From Syntrophobacterales bacterium (GTDB lineage Bacteria > Desulfobacterota > Syntrophia > Syntrophales > UBA6807), in the NCBI GenBank assembly GCA_021159265.1, contig JAGGSD010000021.1:1-5781 (forward strand): DNA of 5,781 nucleotides, in the 5' to 3' direction. A program made the translations under genes and the position numbers. Positions 5,775 through 5,781 of this stretch are shown one piece after another (within the stretch, counting starts at the first letter, position 1; each line of letters starts with the position of its first letter). The notes beneath the pieces are model-generated. The model had not been told where the DNA came from. It saw only the letters and a list, made by a program, of their open reading frames with translations, and made no database searches.

Positions 5775-5781
5775 AAATTGG

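Overview
This window looks like part of a bacterial chromosome from an anaerobe, perhaps Desulfobacterota (the former Deltaproteobacteria) or a Clostridia-type Firmicute. The assignment is an inference of low confidence. It rests on moderate base composition, strong AGGAGG-type ribosome sites, a cobalamin riboswitch, a fused PabB-PabC protein and small repeats at both edges. No rRNA, tRNA, CRISPR array, integrase or transposase is visible.

Left half, + strand (about 1-2456): a 16-bp tandem repeat (9-40) is followed by a clear cobalamin riboswitch (about 57-240) and a strong intrinsic terminator (261-304). Together they form the leader of a two-gene operon. The first gene encodes a 322-residue medium-chain (zinc alcohol dehydrogenase-like) oxidoreductase that starts at GTG. 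The second encodes a 380-residue TrpD-fold phosphoribosyltransferase homologue. Neither gene is a standard cobalamin synthesis or uptake gene. Both depart from their families at key positions: GHE has become GEE in the dehydrogenase, and the acceptor-binding region is remodelled in the TrpD homologue. The operon is predicted to be expressed when adenosylcobalamin is scarce. Its function is unknown and it is the most interesting item in the window.

Middle (2457-2614): a short convergent intergenic region with no gene and no convincing terminator.

Right half, - strand (2615-5707): azlC and azlD, a two-component branched-chain amino acid exporter overlapping by ATGA, lie upstream of a fused pabB-pabC gene on the same strand. 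PabBC makes p-aminobenzoate from chorismate and glutamine-derived ammonia for folate. A 220-bp gap between azlD and pabBC contains an ambiguous small reading frame that also overlaps the azlD stop by ATGA and may be broken by a frameshift. An imperfect inverted repeat lies at the right edge, upstream of azlC.

Functionally, azlCD and pabBC look like ordinary housekeeping or accessory metabolism. The riboswitch operon appears to be a separate B12-responsive unit that faces them convergently.
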